Shown here piece after piece: positions 14,928-22,315 of a stretch of DNA of 32,148 bases. The number at the start of each line of letters is the position of its first letter. Within the stretch, counting starts at the first letter, position 1. The notes below the pieces were generated by a model that was not told the DNA's origin, did no database searches, and was given only the letters and a program-made list of their open reading frames with translations. The position numbers were made by a program, and so were the translations under genes. The stretch comes from Microcaldota archaeon. Its GTDB lineage: Archaea; Micrarchaeota; Micrarchaeia; Micrarchaeales; Micrarchaeaceae. The stretch covers positions 1-32,148 of the forward strand of contig JAJZVQ010000005.1 in the NCBI GenBank assembly GCA_021845575.1, given 5' to 3'.

Positions 14928-14937
14928 TTATAAATAT
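14928..14937 (+). promoter_or_regulatory. TATA-like element for the TPR-protein gene
   Basis: TTATAAATAT lies about 32-41 bases upstream of the ATG at 14969 in the divergent spacer with the PHP gene. Transcription would start near 14960, giving a very short leader. Confidence 0.45.
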
Positions 14938-14968
14938 CTCTAAATAATATTGATATATATTTGATTAC

Positions 14969-15949
14969 ATGGAAAGATCTAAAATTAGGAGCGAAGGAAG
15001 CGTAGAAAGAGAGAAAAATATAAAATTGATTTTGCGCTCTGATAACACAATTCCAATCAATAAGATTTTTTGCAGTGAATTTGATGCATTAAATATCCCA
15101 AAAAACGTTCAGAAAGAAATACGCAACAAATATGATAAATATGTTAACGGGATTGCAAACAGCATCAAAGTTTGGCTGAATGCGAATAAAATCGAGAACA
15201 TAGATAAAACAGATGAGAAAGAACTTTTTGAATATTTATTAGATGTTTTCCACAAAGATTTCAGTACCTCATATAAAGAGAACATTACACTAACCGCGTC
15301 GATTCAAAATAATGAGTTTAATTGTTACTCTTCTTGCATAATTCTTGGAGATGCATTGGATAAAGTTGGTAAAAATTTCAAGGTTTTGGCGCTTTCCAAT
15401 CATATATTATTATGCGGTAAATCTTATGCATTTGAAACCACCTCTGATTTGGGAAAAAATGCAACTTATCCTTTGAAAGAGATTAATTTGTATTATACGA
15501 ATTTGAAAGAGAAGAACGCGGAATTTTTATTATATGCTGCGTATACCTGGATATCAGATATATTTGCCGAAAAAGACGAATTTGTAGAAGCAATAAAATA
15601 CCTTGACAAGGCTATAGACGTAGATCCAAACCACATAAGTGCATGGAATAATAAGGGCGTATTATTAAGTGAAATAGGCGAATATGAAAAAGCTTTAAAG
15701 ACTTTTGATACCGCATTAAAAATCAATCCAAAAGATAATGATACATATTATAACATTGGAAAGTTATTTTACAAAATGAAAAAATACGAAGAAGCCGCCA
15801 AATTTTTCGAAGAAACGGTAAGGATTAATCCGAATGATATAGAGGCATGGTATAATAAAGGATCCGCCCTTCTAGAATTGAAGGAGCTGGAAAAGGCGAA
15901 CGAATGTTTTAAAAAAGCCCAAAGTCTAATTAATTATAAATCCGATTAA
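14969..15949 (+). CDS. Transglutaminase-like protease fold fused to C-terminal TPR repeats
   Basis: The 326-residue protein appears to have two parts. Residues about 85-160 show a cysteine-histidine-acid arrangement of transglutaminase-like enzymes: C119 in NCYSSCIILGDAL at a helix start, H145 in LSNHILL, and E156 in AFETTS. This layout (helix with Cys, strand with His, strand with acid) is inferred from motif order only. Residues about 190-324 are tetratricopeptide repeats with clear W/Y-A-D-P consensus (three full repeats at about 223-256, 257-290 and 291-324, plus a degenerate one before). No signal peptide is seen, so it is cytoplasmic. It may be a protease or scaffold; the substrate is unknown. 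The next gene is 137 bases away. Confidence 0.8.
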   Translation: MERSKIRSEGSVEREKNIKLILRSDNTIPINKIFCSEFDALNIPKNVQKEIRNKYDKYVNGIANSIKVWLNANKIENIDKTDEKELFEYLLDVFHKDFSTSYKENITLTASIQNNEFNCYSSCIILGDALDKVGKNFKVLALSNHILLCGKSYAFETTSDLGKNATYPLKEINLYYTNLKEKNAEFLLYAAYTWISDIFAEKDEFVEAIKYLDKAIDVDPNHISAWNNKGVLLSEIGEYEKALKTFDTALKINPKDNDTYYNIGKLFYKMKKYEEAAKFFEETVRINPNDIEAWYNKGSALLELKELEKANECFKKAQSLINYKSD

Positions 15950-16045
15950 TTAAGGAACAGATATTATGTTTATAGAAAGGGGTACAAAATTGATATATAC
16001 AAAACCTCTATTTGTTTAAAATGGATTACCTAACATTTAAAGTAA

Positions 16046-16056
16046 GATATAAATAT
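16046..16056 (+). promoter_or_regulatory. TATA-like element for the glycine-zipper protein gene
   Basis: GATATAAATAT lies about 31-41 bases before the ATG at 16087, with a GTGATTGG Shine-Dalgarno-like element at 16079-16086 directly before the start. Confidence 0.45.
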
Positions 16057-16086
16057 TTAAATTAACACTAAATAATTAGTGATTGG

Positions 16087-16899
16087 ATGGTTGATGCATT
16101 AAAAAAGAACGAAAAAAATGAGGATAAAGTGATAGTGGCAAAAACAGGGGATACTGGATTTGTAATGGTTAATAACAAAGTGGTCCATAAACTGTCAAAA
16201 GGGGAAAAATTTGTTGGATTTGGTGAATTTGTCAAAACCAAACCTATTGAAACTATAAAGATGCCTTCATTAATATCAAAAGAGGAAATACTGTCCAAAA
16301 CCCAGGAAATCGAAAGTCCAGCAGAAATAAAAAACGAAACAAATAAAAATGATACCAAAAAACAAAAAGGACTCAAAAAAACTATAGAAACGTTATTCGT
16401 TGCAGCGGCTATTTCTGCTTTATCTTTAACCGCACCGACAATTGCAAGTGCAAGCGGTTATAATAATTATTATGGGCAGAATCCACAGACTCAGGTGGTA
16501 ACTCCAAACCAGCAGGGAAACGCGGCATTGGGAGTCGTAGAACAGGACATACCCGTTACAATAAAGGAGGCGCCTACTCAAACAACCCAGAATACCAATA
16601 ATATAATAATACCTGCAGCCGGGGCGGCAGCAGGAGCATATATCGGAAGCAGGGTAGGAAAGGCATTTGGCAATGAAGGGGTAGGTGCGGTAATAGGAGG
16701 AATATTTGGTGGAGGGGTTGCAAACGAAGTTGGTCAGAACGCGGGAGTACAGACAGTTCCTGGAAATGAGGTAATAGTCAATATAAACGGCCAACTTTAT
16801 ACATATGTGCAACAGGGAGCTGTGCACTTCAGTCCTGGAGAAAAAGTGGTCGTAACTGAAATAAACGGAGTTTACCATGTTTATCCCGCTGCGCAGTAA
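16087..16899 (+). CDS. Membrane-anchored glycine-zipper protein
   Basis: The 270-residue protein has three parts. Residues 1-98 are polar and charged, with no signal, ending in a KK-rich stretch. Residues 99-122 (TIETLFVAAAISALSLTAPTIASA) form a hydrophobic segment with an ASA-x-G boundary that looks like a signal peptidase site or membrane anchor. Residues 174-220 are a glycine zipper (AAGAAAGAYIGSRVG and VGAVIGGIFGGGVANEVG) like the rickettsial 17-kDa antigen/SlyB outer-membrane lipoproteins. A small C-terminal beta domain (NINGQLYTYVQQG to the end) follows. Such domains pair or insert in membranes; their presence in an archaeon, behind a 98-residue cytosolic tail, is unusual. Function is unknown. 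Confidence 0.78.
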   Translation: MVDALKKNEKNEDKVIVAKTGDTGFVMVNNKVVHKLSKGEKFVGFGEFVKTKPIETIKMPSLISKEEILSKTQEIESPAEIKNETNKNDTKKQKGLKKTIETLFVAAAISALSLTAPTIASASGYNNYYGQNPQTQVVTPNQQGNAALGVVEQDIPVTIKEAPTQTTQNTNNIIIPAAGAAAGAYIGSRVGKAFGNEGVGAVIGGIFGGGVANEVGQNAGVQTVPGNEVIVNINGQLYTYVQQGAVHFSPGEKVVVTEINGVYHVYPAAQ

Positions 16900-16934
16900 C
16901 AATAGTGTTTTTGAAAATTTAATTTGGTGTAATT

Positions 16935-17108
16935 ATGGAAAAAGTGGAATTTGAATTTGAAAAGGATGGTCCGATATTGGTCAAAAAGGAGGGAAGAGTG
17001 GAATTTGCGCTCTGCAGATGCGGCCATTCAACAAAGAAGCCATTCTGCAGCGGTGCACACATTGCAGCAGGTTTCAAGGCAGAAGCGAGTAAGCTAGAAA
17101 TCAAATGA
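16935..17108 (+). CDS. CDGSH-type [2Fe-2S] mini-protein
   Basis: This is a 57-residue protein. The central ALCRCGHSTKKPFCSGAH fits the CDGSH iron-sulfur signature C-x-C-x2-(S/T)-x3-P-x-C-x-G-x-H, with cluster ligands C27, C29, C38 and H42. The aspartate of the name motif is replaced by serine (CSG). No membrane anchor is present, so it is a soluble redox/iron-sulfur protein; archaeal and bacterial single-domain members have no settled role. The ATG follows GGTGTAATT. It lies 35 bases after the glycine-zipper gene on the same strand and could share its mRNA. Confidence 0.9.
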   Translation: MEKVEFEFEKDGPILVKKEGRVEFALCRCGHSTKKPFCSGAHIAAGFKAEASKLEIK

Positions 17109-17193
17109 ATTTTTTTTCGTTTTGTCAGTCCGTGATAAAGCAAGAACATTCCCAAATGACAAAATTGATAAACTTTTAGATCAATAATTAATC

Positions 17194-17850
17194 ATGGATA
17201 AATTAGTGCTACTTGACAAGGCTAAAGCCAATCTATTGATTAAATTATTAAATAAAGAATACCCTGATACGAAATACTACCTTGATTTCAAAACTCCGGC
17301 AGACCTGCTTGTTGCTGCTATACTCTCTGCGCAGACAAGAGACGAAGTGGTAAATAACATAACTCCAAAATTGTTTTCGCATTACAAAAATGCAAACGAT
17401 TACGCGAATTCTACAAAAGAAGAATTATTGGATTATATCAAGCAGGTAAGTTTTGCTGGGAATAAAGCAAGCAACATAATAGAGGCTTGTAAGGAAATAG
17501 TCAGTAAATACAATGGCAAAGTGCCTAATAAAATAGAGGATTTGTTAAAGCTTAAAGGCATTGGGCGCAAGACCGCAAACACAATACTGATAAATGCGTA
17601 TGGGATTGTGGAGGGGATACCCGTTGACACGTGGGTGATAAAGCTCTCTTTTAGGATGGGTTTGAGTTTAAACAAAAATCCAGACAAAATAGAAGAAGAT
17701 CTGATCGGGAAGATAGAAAAAAAATACTGGCACAATATCGCCTATGTCCTAAAGGCGCACGGGAAAAAAATATGCAAAACAATACCTATGTGCAGCACAT
17801 GCCATGTTAAAAATATTTGTCCGAAAAACGGAGTCACGGAATTTGTTTAG
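17194..17850 (+). CDS. nth: Endonuclease III (base-excision DNA glycosylase/AP lyase)
   Basis: The 218-residue HhH-GPD enzyme contains LLVAAILSAQTRD at 38-50, the hairpin LKGIGRKTAN with catalytic lysine K126, and the catalytic aspartate D145 in GIPVDTWV. Four C-terminal cysteines (C194, C200, C203, C209) bind a [4Fe-4S] cluster. Two departures: the usual VDTHV has tryptophan for histidine, and the first cysteine gap is 5 residues rather than the common 6. It removes oxidised pyrimidines and nicks abasic sites. The EndoQ gene starts 17 bases after its stop, so the two probably form a repair operon. Confidence 0.95.
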   Translation: MDKLVLLDKAKANLLIKLLNKEYPDTKYYLDFKTPADLLVAAILSAQTRDEVVNNITPKLFSHYKNANDYANSTKEELLDYIKQVSFAGNKASNIIEACKEIVSKYNGKVPNKIEDLLKLKGIGRKTANTILINAYGIVEGIPVDTWVIKLSFRMGLSLNKNPDKIEEDLIGKIEKKYWHNIAYVLKAHGKKICKTIPMCSTCHVKNICPKNGVTEFV

Positions 17851-17867
17851 ACAAAAAGGGTTTTTTG

Positions 17868-19148
17868 ATGAAAATAATAGCAGACTTCCATATTCATTCA
17901 AGATATGCAATGGCATGCAGCAAGAGCATAACCATAAAAGGGATTGAAGCCGCTTCACTAAACAAGGGAATAAACATCGTGGGAACAGGGGATTTTACGC
18001 ATCCCGAATGGCTATCCGAAATAAAAAGGGATCTTGAAAAAGGAAAGGGAGAAGGACTTTACAAAGTAAAGGGCTCAAATTCCGGCGTTTTATTTGTACT
18101 GAGTACTGAAGTTTCGACAATCTTCGAACAGGATAAAAAAATTAGGAAAATTCATCACTGCATACTTGTAGATGATATAGAGAAAGCCGAGGAGTTGAAT
18201 GGCAAATTAGCAAATTTCGGCAATCTTTCTTCAGACGGGAGACCGACATTGTCAATGAGTGCAGCGGAACTCGTTGAAACTGTAATGAATGTGGACAAGG
18301 AATCTTTCGTGTTTCCGTCGCATGTATGGACACCATGGTTTTCGGTATTTGGCTCCATGTCGGGTTTTGATTCTATAAAAGAGGCGTATGAAGATAAGGC
18401 AAAACATATATACGCATATGAAAGCGGGCTTTCGTCAGATCCAAAAATGAACTGGCGCATTTCGGAATTGGATAAGTATTCTTTGATATCAAACAGCGAT
18501 TCACATTCGCTGGAAAAAATAGGCAGGGAAGCAAATGTGTTCGATATTGAGGGGGTTTCATACAAAAAGATTATTGCGGCGATAAAACAGAAAGATCCAA
18601 ACAAATTCAAATCAACAATAGAATTTTACCCTGAAGAAGGCAAATACCATTATGACGGGCATAGGAATTGCAACTTTTCAATTGATCCCTCCAATGAAGA
18701 AACAGCCATATGTCCCGTATGCGGAAAAAGGCTTGTGTTGGGGGTATTGCACAGAGTCAACGACCTTGCCGACAGGCCAGCGGGTTATATCCCAAAAGGT
18801 GCAATACCTTACGTGAATCTTATACCACTCATAGAAATAATAAGCTATGTCGAGCATAAAAGTGTATACTCCGAAAGCGTAAAAAGGATGAAAAATATTA
18901 TAATTTCAAAATTTGGAAACGAATTTAATGCGGTAATGAATGCGGATTTGAATGATATAAAAGAGACAGAGGGCGTAAACCCAGAAATTGCATCTGCAAT
19001 AGGAAATATAAGGGCGAACAGCGTGCATATAACTCCAGGCTATGACGGTGTCTACGGAAAGATAGATATTATTTACAAAGATAACGAAAACAGGCAAGAA
19101 AGCGCAAAAAAACCAAAGCAAAGCGGGCTTTCGAAGTTTCTGTCCTAA
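17868..19148 (+). CDS. Endonuclease Q (EndoQ), PHP-type deaminated-base endonuclease
   Basis: The 426-residue protein matches the archaeal EndoQ family in length and order. Its N-terminal PHP domain has metal ligands in ADFHIHSRYAMACSKSI (H8, H10), GTGDFTHPEW, STEVS, KIHHCIL, PSHVWTPWFSVFG and ISNSDSHS. A zinc module with CPVCGKR and an upstream HRNCNF follows at about 260-300, and then a helical C-terminal region. EndoQ nicks DNA 5' of uracil, hypoxanthine and abasic sites. ATG 17868 (MKIIADFHIHS) is the family start; an upstream TTG at 17817 lies inside nth. The extreme C-terminus ESAKKPKQSGLSKFLS ends in a QSGLSKFL motif that fits a PCNA-interacting peptide. Confidence 0.93.
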   Translation: MKIIADFHIHSRYAMACSKSITIKGIEAASLNKGINIVGTGDFTHPEWLSEIKRDLEKGKGEGLYKVKGSNSGVLFVLSTEVSTIFEQDKKIRKIHHCILVDDIEKAEELNGKLANFGNLSSDGRPTLSMSAAELVETVMNVDKESFVFPSHVWTPWFSVFGSMSGFDSIKEAYEDKAKHIYAYESGLSSDPKMNWRISELDKYSLISNSDSHSLEKIGREANVFDIEGVSYKKIIAAIKQKDPNKFKSTIEFYPEEGKYHYDGHRNCNFSIDPSNEETAICPVCGKRLVLGVLHRVNDLADRPAGYIPKGAIPYVNLIPLIEIISYVEHKSVYSESVKRMKNIIISKFGNEFNAVMNADLNDIKETEGVNPEIASAIGNIRANSVHITPGYDGVYGKIDIIYKDNENRQESAKKPKQSGLSKFLS

Positions 19149-19165
19149 TCTCTTATCCCGAACTA

Positions 19166-19468
19166 TTATGCGTCGATGCTCGATTCCTTGTAACCTATGC
19201 TTATAAGTATCTTTTTGACTTCGTTGACATGGTTACCCTGAAGCTCTATGATATCGTCTTTATACGTACCCCCGCAGGCAAGCCCTTTCTTCAGATTCTT
19301 TGTCACATTTTCTATCTCGTCCTGATTTATTCCGGAAACAGCAGTGAGTATCTTCTTGAATTTTGCTTTTTTAGTATAAACTTTTATTTTTGTTTCTACT
19401 TCCTTGTCAAGGACTGAGCATACGCATATCTCCGTAGGCAGACCACATCTCGGACAAACTTCAGACAT
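19166..19468 (-). CDS. Translation initiation factor aIF1 (SUI1 family)
   Basis: The 100-residue protein has a small N-terminal zinc-knuckle with C5, C8, C15 and C17. The SUI1 core follows: VYTKKAKFKKILTAVSGI, LKKGLACGGTYKDDIIELQGNH and VKKILISIGY. aIF1 monitors start-codon pairing on the small subunit. Its ATG overlaps the TAA of the uL29 gene by one base (TAATG), so translation is coupled. It converges with the EndoQ gene, with 17 bases between stops. Confidence 0.96.
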   Translation of the reverse strand: MSEVCPRCGLPTEICVCSVLDKEVETKIKVYTKKAKFKKILTAVSGINQDEIENVTKNLKKGLACGGTYKDDIIELQGNHVNEVKKILISIGYKESSIDA

Positions 19469-19674
19469 TATATTTTTGCACCCCTTTCATTAAGAACCGT
19501 TAACATTCTTGCTATTGTCTTTTTTATGGATCGTGTTTTCACGACCTTGCTTGCAACTCCTGTTGAAGCTATCTTCCTCTTTTCCACAGCAAGCTCAAGA
19601 CCTAATTCATCCAATTTGGCCTTTAAAGCATTATCTGAAAGAGCTCTAATTTCTTTCGCTTTTATATAAAACAC
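19468..19674 (-). CDS. rpl29: 50S ribosomal protein L29 (uL29), GTG start
   Basis: With the GTG start at 19672-19674 the product is 68 residues: FYIKAKEIRALSDNALKAKLDELGLELAVEKRKIASTG, then a basic helix KTRSIKKTIARMLTVLNERG. This is the two-helix uL29 pattern and usual length. GTG is preceded by GGTGTAAAAGGA. A longer frame from TTG 19716 would begin only about 10 bases from the TATA box, upstream of any transcription start, and is rejected. uL29 sits at the exit tunnel and helps dock SRP; its pairing with aIF1 away from the main ribosomal operon is common in archaea. Confidence 0.9.
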   Translation of the reverse strand: MFYIKAKEIRALSDNALKAKLDELGLELAVEKRKIASTGVASKVVKTRSIKKTIARMLTVLNERGAKI

Positions 19675-19720
19675 CGTTCCTTTTACACCAAGGACATTAA
19701 TTTTATTTTGTAACAAAAAG

Positions 19721-19732
19721 TATATAAGACTT
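19721..19732 (-). promoter_or_regulatory. TATA box for the uL29-aIF1 operon
   Basis: On the minus strand GTCTTATATACT is a good archaeal TATA element 47-60 bases upstream of the GTG at 19674. It predicts a start near 19697 and a 20-25-nt leader containing the Shine-Dalgarno, and excludes the TTG at 19716 as a translation start. Confidence 0.6.
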
Positions 19733-19773
19733 TACCTGTAAAATATTATTAATCATCTCGTTTTGTGATAAAT

Positions 19774-20190
19774 ATGACCAATATATTTGATGTAGATGCT
19801 TCTATACTTGTAAAAGAGACAGCAGAAAAATTGAAAGGATTAATCAAAGAGCCGCCTAAATACACTCTTTACGTAAAATCAGGCGCGGGGAGGGAAAGGC
19901 CGCCAGACAACCCTGATTTTTGGTATGAAAGGAGCGCGGCCATACTAAGACAAGTATACATTAACGGGCCTGTTGGAGTAGAAAGATTGCGAGTAAGATA
20001 TGGAAACAAGAAAAAACACGTAGTGCACAGGAAACATTTCACGAAGGCGGGAGGCAGTATAATAAGAGATTCATTGGAAGCGTTGGAAGCCGCAGGTTTT
20101 GTCAAAAAAACAAAGAAAGGCAGAGTTATTGATTCTAAAGGGACATCATTTTTAGATAAAATCAGCAATGAAATAAATCAACGCAAGTAA
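19774..20190 (+). CDS. rps19e: 30S ribosomal protein S19e (eS19)
   Basis: The 138-residue protein starts MTNIFDVDASILVKETAEKLK and contains PDNPDFWYERSAAILRQVYINGPVGVERLRVRYG and SIIRDSLEALEAAGFVKK, the winged-helix signatures of eS19. ATG 19774 follows a GTGAT Shine-Dalgarno (19765-19769) whose GTG is in frame but not the start. It begins an eight-gene rightward operon running to ftsY, the standard archaeal order, with a divergent promoter shared with uL29. Confidence 0.96.
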   Translation: MTNIFDVDASILVKETAEKLKGLIKEPPKYTLYVKSGAGRERPPDNPDFWYERSAAILRQVYINGPVGVERLRVRYGNKKKHVVHRKHFTKAGGSIIRDSLEALEAAGFVKKTKKGRVIDSKGTSFLDKISNEINQRK

Positions 20191-20204
20191 AGCCAGTGTT
20201 AGGT

Positions 20205-20501
20205 ATGGAGGAAGAACAGGCAAATGAACAAAGGAAAAGGTATGAATTCGCATTCAGGAAATTTCAGGAAGAACAGCAGAAGAAAGAGCTAATGAAAAGA
20301 TTCCTTGACAATTTGGCTTATGAAAGGCTTATGAATATAAGGGCTTCAAATCCGGAATTCTACAATCAGATAGTAAACCTGATGATCCAGCTTATACAAT
20401 CCCAACAGATAAGAGGGAAAATATCTGAAAAGCAGTTTGTAAGCCTGTTGGAAAAGATAACAAGTAGGCATGAACCTACAATATCATTCAAACATAAATA
20501 A
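20205..20501 (+). CDS. PDCD5/TFAR19-family DNA-binding protein
   Basis: This is a 98-residue basic helical protein. The conserved core KRFLDNLAYERLMNIRASNPEFYNQIVNLMIQL, followed by QIRGKISEKQFVSLLEKIT, is diagnostic of archaeal PDCD5-like proteins. They bind DNA or chaperonin-type complexes in different organisms; the archaeal role is not defined. ATG 20205 is used rather than GTG 20196. It lies 14 bases after rps19e and before rpl39e, the conserved archaeal position. Confidence 0.94.
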   Translation: MEEEQANEQRKRYEFAFRKFQEEQQKKELMKRFLDNLAYERLMNIRASNPEFYNQIVNLMIQLIQSQQIRGKISEKQFVSLLEKITSRHEPTISFKHK

Positions 20502-20521
20502 TTATACTAATGGTGTTATAT

Positions 20522-20683
20522 ATGTCAAAGAAAAGCAGGGAAAAAAAGGTGAGACTCGGAAAGAAAATAAAGCAAGCTAGAAGAATCCCTCTAGTCGCAA
20601 TGCTTAAGACGCATAGAAAGAAACAGTTCAACCTTTTCGCTAGGAATTGGAGAAGGCATAAATTAAAAATGAATTTAAAATAA
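20522..20683 (+). CDS. rpl39e: 50S ribosomal protein L39e (eL39)
   Basis: The 53-residue, highly basic protein (MSKKSREKKVRLGKKIKQAR, then RIPLVAMLKTHRK and RNWRRHKLK) is eL39, which lines the peptide exit tunnel. The RNWRRxKL end is the most conserved part. Archaeal eL39 is about 50 residues, so it is full length. It lies between the PDCD5 gene and rpl31e. Confidence 0.95.
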   Translation: MSKKSREKKVRLGKKIKQARRIPLVAMLKTHRKKQFNLFARNWRRHKLKMNLK

Positions 20684-20691
20684 GTGATTGA

Positions 20692-21048
20692 ATGGAGCGT
20701 TTACTTACAATTAGTATAAGAAAGTATTTATCGAAACAGCCAAGGACAAAAAGAATAAGAAAGACTGCAAAATATGTGAAGGATAGGGTTTCCCATTATA
20801 TCAAAATCCCGCTGGAAAACGTAAAAATTGACGATTCATTAAACAGGGCGATAGTCAAGTATTATGCAATGAAGATGCTTCCGTTAAGGCTTAAGGTAGA
20901 CATAAACAACAATATTGCGAACGTGAAGCTCCAAGAGGTTAAACCCGCAACAGGTACGTCAAGTGGCCCTAAAGAAGAAAAGAAAGCCCCTAAAAAAGCG
21001 CCCGAAAAGGATAAGAAAGCCACAGTGAAAAAAGAAACGGCAAAATAA
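20692..21048 (+). CDS. rpl31e: 50S ribosomal protein L31e (eL31) with lysine-rich tail
   Basis: Residues 1-85 contain the eL31 pattern ERLLTISIRKYLSKQPRTKRIRKTAKYVKDRV and VKIDDSLNRAIVKYYAMKMLPLRLKV. A disordered tail of about 30 residues follows (GPKEEKKAPKKAPEKDKKAT), of the same composition as the uS9 N-terminal extension. GTGATTGA precedes the ATG as a Shine-Dalgarno. The stop TAA is followed directly by the ATG of the aIF6 gene, with no gap. Confidence 0.94.
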   Translation: MERLLTISIRKYLSKQPRTKRIRKTAKYVKDRVSHYIKIPLENVKIDDSLNRAIVKYYAMKMLPLRLKVDINNNIANVKLQEVKPATGTSSGPKEEKKAPKKAPEKDKKATVKKETAK

Positions 21049-21729
21049 ATGAATAATATGAAAGCGGTTAGGAGCACGATATTTGGCAGCGATCTTGTTG
21101 GCGCATTTGCCACTGCAACAGACAGATATGTTTTTGTGGGATACGGCATAAGCAAAAACAAAAAAGAGCTCATATCGTCTGTTTTGAATGTCGAATATAT
21201 CGAATTATCAGTAGACAATTCCAACCTTGTCGGAATCTTTATGAGGGGCAATTCCAAAGGATTATTGGTTTCAAATCTTATGAGCAAATATGAAGTAAGT
21301 GTACTGAAGGAAAAGACAGGAATGGAGGTTTCGCAAATCGAAAGCCCGCTCAATACAATAGGAAACAATATAATAGCAAATGACAAAATCGCAGTTGTGA
21401 ATCCCGATTATGACAAAAAGAGCATTGATTTTATAAGAGACGCTTTGGATGTCGAAGTTGTCAGTATGTCAATAGGGGGATTTAAAACTGTCGGTGCGAA
21501 TAATATATTGACAAATAAAGGATTTGCAATCAACAACCACTGCACAGACAATCAAAAAGAAATCTTGGACAAGCTGGCAAATTTTGATTCCATAAGGACT
21601 ACTGCAAATACGGGAGCTTTGGGTATAGGTATTTCGACAATATCCAATTCGCACGGTTGTGTAGTCGGAAACGGCTCTACAGGTTTTGAGTTTGTAAGGA
21701 TTTTAGAAGCGCTTAATATAGAAGGGTAA
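21049..21729 (+). CDS. Translation initiation factor aIF6
   Basis: The 226-residue pentein-fold protein has the fivefold internal repeat typical of IF6, seen in FGSDLVGAFATATDRYVFVG, NSNLVGIFMRGNSKGLLVS, NTIGNNIIANDKIAVVNPDYD, TVGANNILTNKGFAINNHC and NGSTGFEFVRI. aIF6 binds uL14 on the large subunit and prevents joining with the small subunit. Its ATG abuts the rpl31e TAA; ATG 21058 (MKAV) is the alternative start. LX follows in the normal archaeal order. Confidence 0.96.
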   Translation: MNNMKAVRSTIFGSDLVGAFATATDRYVFVGYGISKNKKELISSVLNVEYIELSVDNSNLVGIFMRGNSKGLLVSNLMSKYEVSVLKEKTGMEVSQIESPLNTIGNNIIANDKIAVVNPDYDKKSIDFIRDALDVEVVSMSIGGFKTVGANNILTNKGFAINNHCTDNQKEILDKLANFDSIRTTANTGALGIGISTISNSHGCVVGNGSTGFEFVRILEALNIEG

Positions 21730-21733
21730 TAAC

Positions 21734-21898
21734 ATGAAATATGAGATAATCGGAAAAATCAAGGACAAATCATTCAAATTGATAGTGGAAGCAAAAAGCG
21801 AAAAGCACGCAGAAGAGCTTGGAATTATCAAGTTGGGGAGCAAGAACAGAATAAAGAAGCCCGCAATCAAGATAGAAAAAATCGGCAAGAGTGAATAA
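21734..21898 (+). CDS. rplX: 50S ribosomal protein LX (eL20/L18a)
   Basis: The 54-residue protein (MKYEIIGKIKDKSFKLIVEA, then AEELGIIKLGSKNRIKKPAIKIEKIGKSE) matches archaeal LX, a single copy of the ubiquitin-like fold found twice in eukaryotic eL20. Length is slightly below the family average but all core segments are present. The ATG of the prefoldin gene begins immediately after its TAA. Confidence 0.92.
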   Translation: MKYEIIGKIKDKSFKLIVEAKSEKHAEELGIIKLGSKNRIKKPAIKIEKIGKSE

Positions 21899-22309
21899 AT
21901 GGAGCACAAGGAAGAATATACTATGGAGGAACTGCAGTACATGTTGCAGGTATATCAAGATAGGTATAGGGCTCTTTCCGAAGAGATAAAAGAAACGGCA
22001 GCATTCGTGGATGCAATGCGCAACGCAGAAAAAGCTCTTGAAAATCTAGAGTCGCTGGAAAATAAAAATGCACTTATAAATGTGGGTGGCGGTTTGTACT
22101 TAAATGCAAAGGTAGAAAAACTGCAAAGTGTGGCGGTGGAGATAGGTGCCGGCCTGATTGTTGAAAAGGGAAAAGAGGAAGCCGCCGAATCGCTAAAAGG
22201 CAAAATAGAGAAGCACACCGAACTAATGAACAAAATGCTAAGCGAAACAAAGCAGATAGAAGAAACTATTTACAATTTGTCCATTCAAATGAGAAAAACC
22301 GAGGAATAG
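21899..22309 (+). CDS. pfdA: Prefoldin subunit alpha
   Basis: The 136-residue protein has two long coiled-coil helices flanking a beta hairpin motif (NKNALINVGGGLYLNAKVEKLQSVAVEIGAGLIVEK). This is the four-strand insertion that distinguishes alpha subunits from beta. Two alpha and four beta subunits form the jellyfish-like chaperone that hands unfolded proteins to the thermosome. It lies in the usual place between LX and ftsY. Confidence 0.95.
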   Translation: MEHKEEYTMEELQYMLQVYQDRYRALSEEIKETAAFVDAMRNAEKALENLESLENKNALINVGGGLYLNAKVEKLQSVAVEIGAGLIVEKGKEEAAESLKGKIEKHTELMNKMLSETKQIEETIYNLSIQMRKTEE

Positions 22310-22315
22310 ATTAAT

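Noticed and set aside
19675-19716. TTG start for uL29 giving 82 residues
   Set aside because: It would lie within about 10 bases of the TATA box, upstream of the transcript start.
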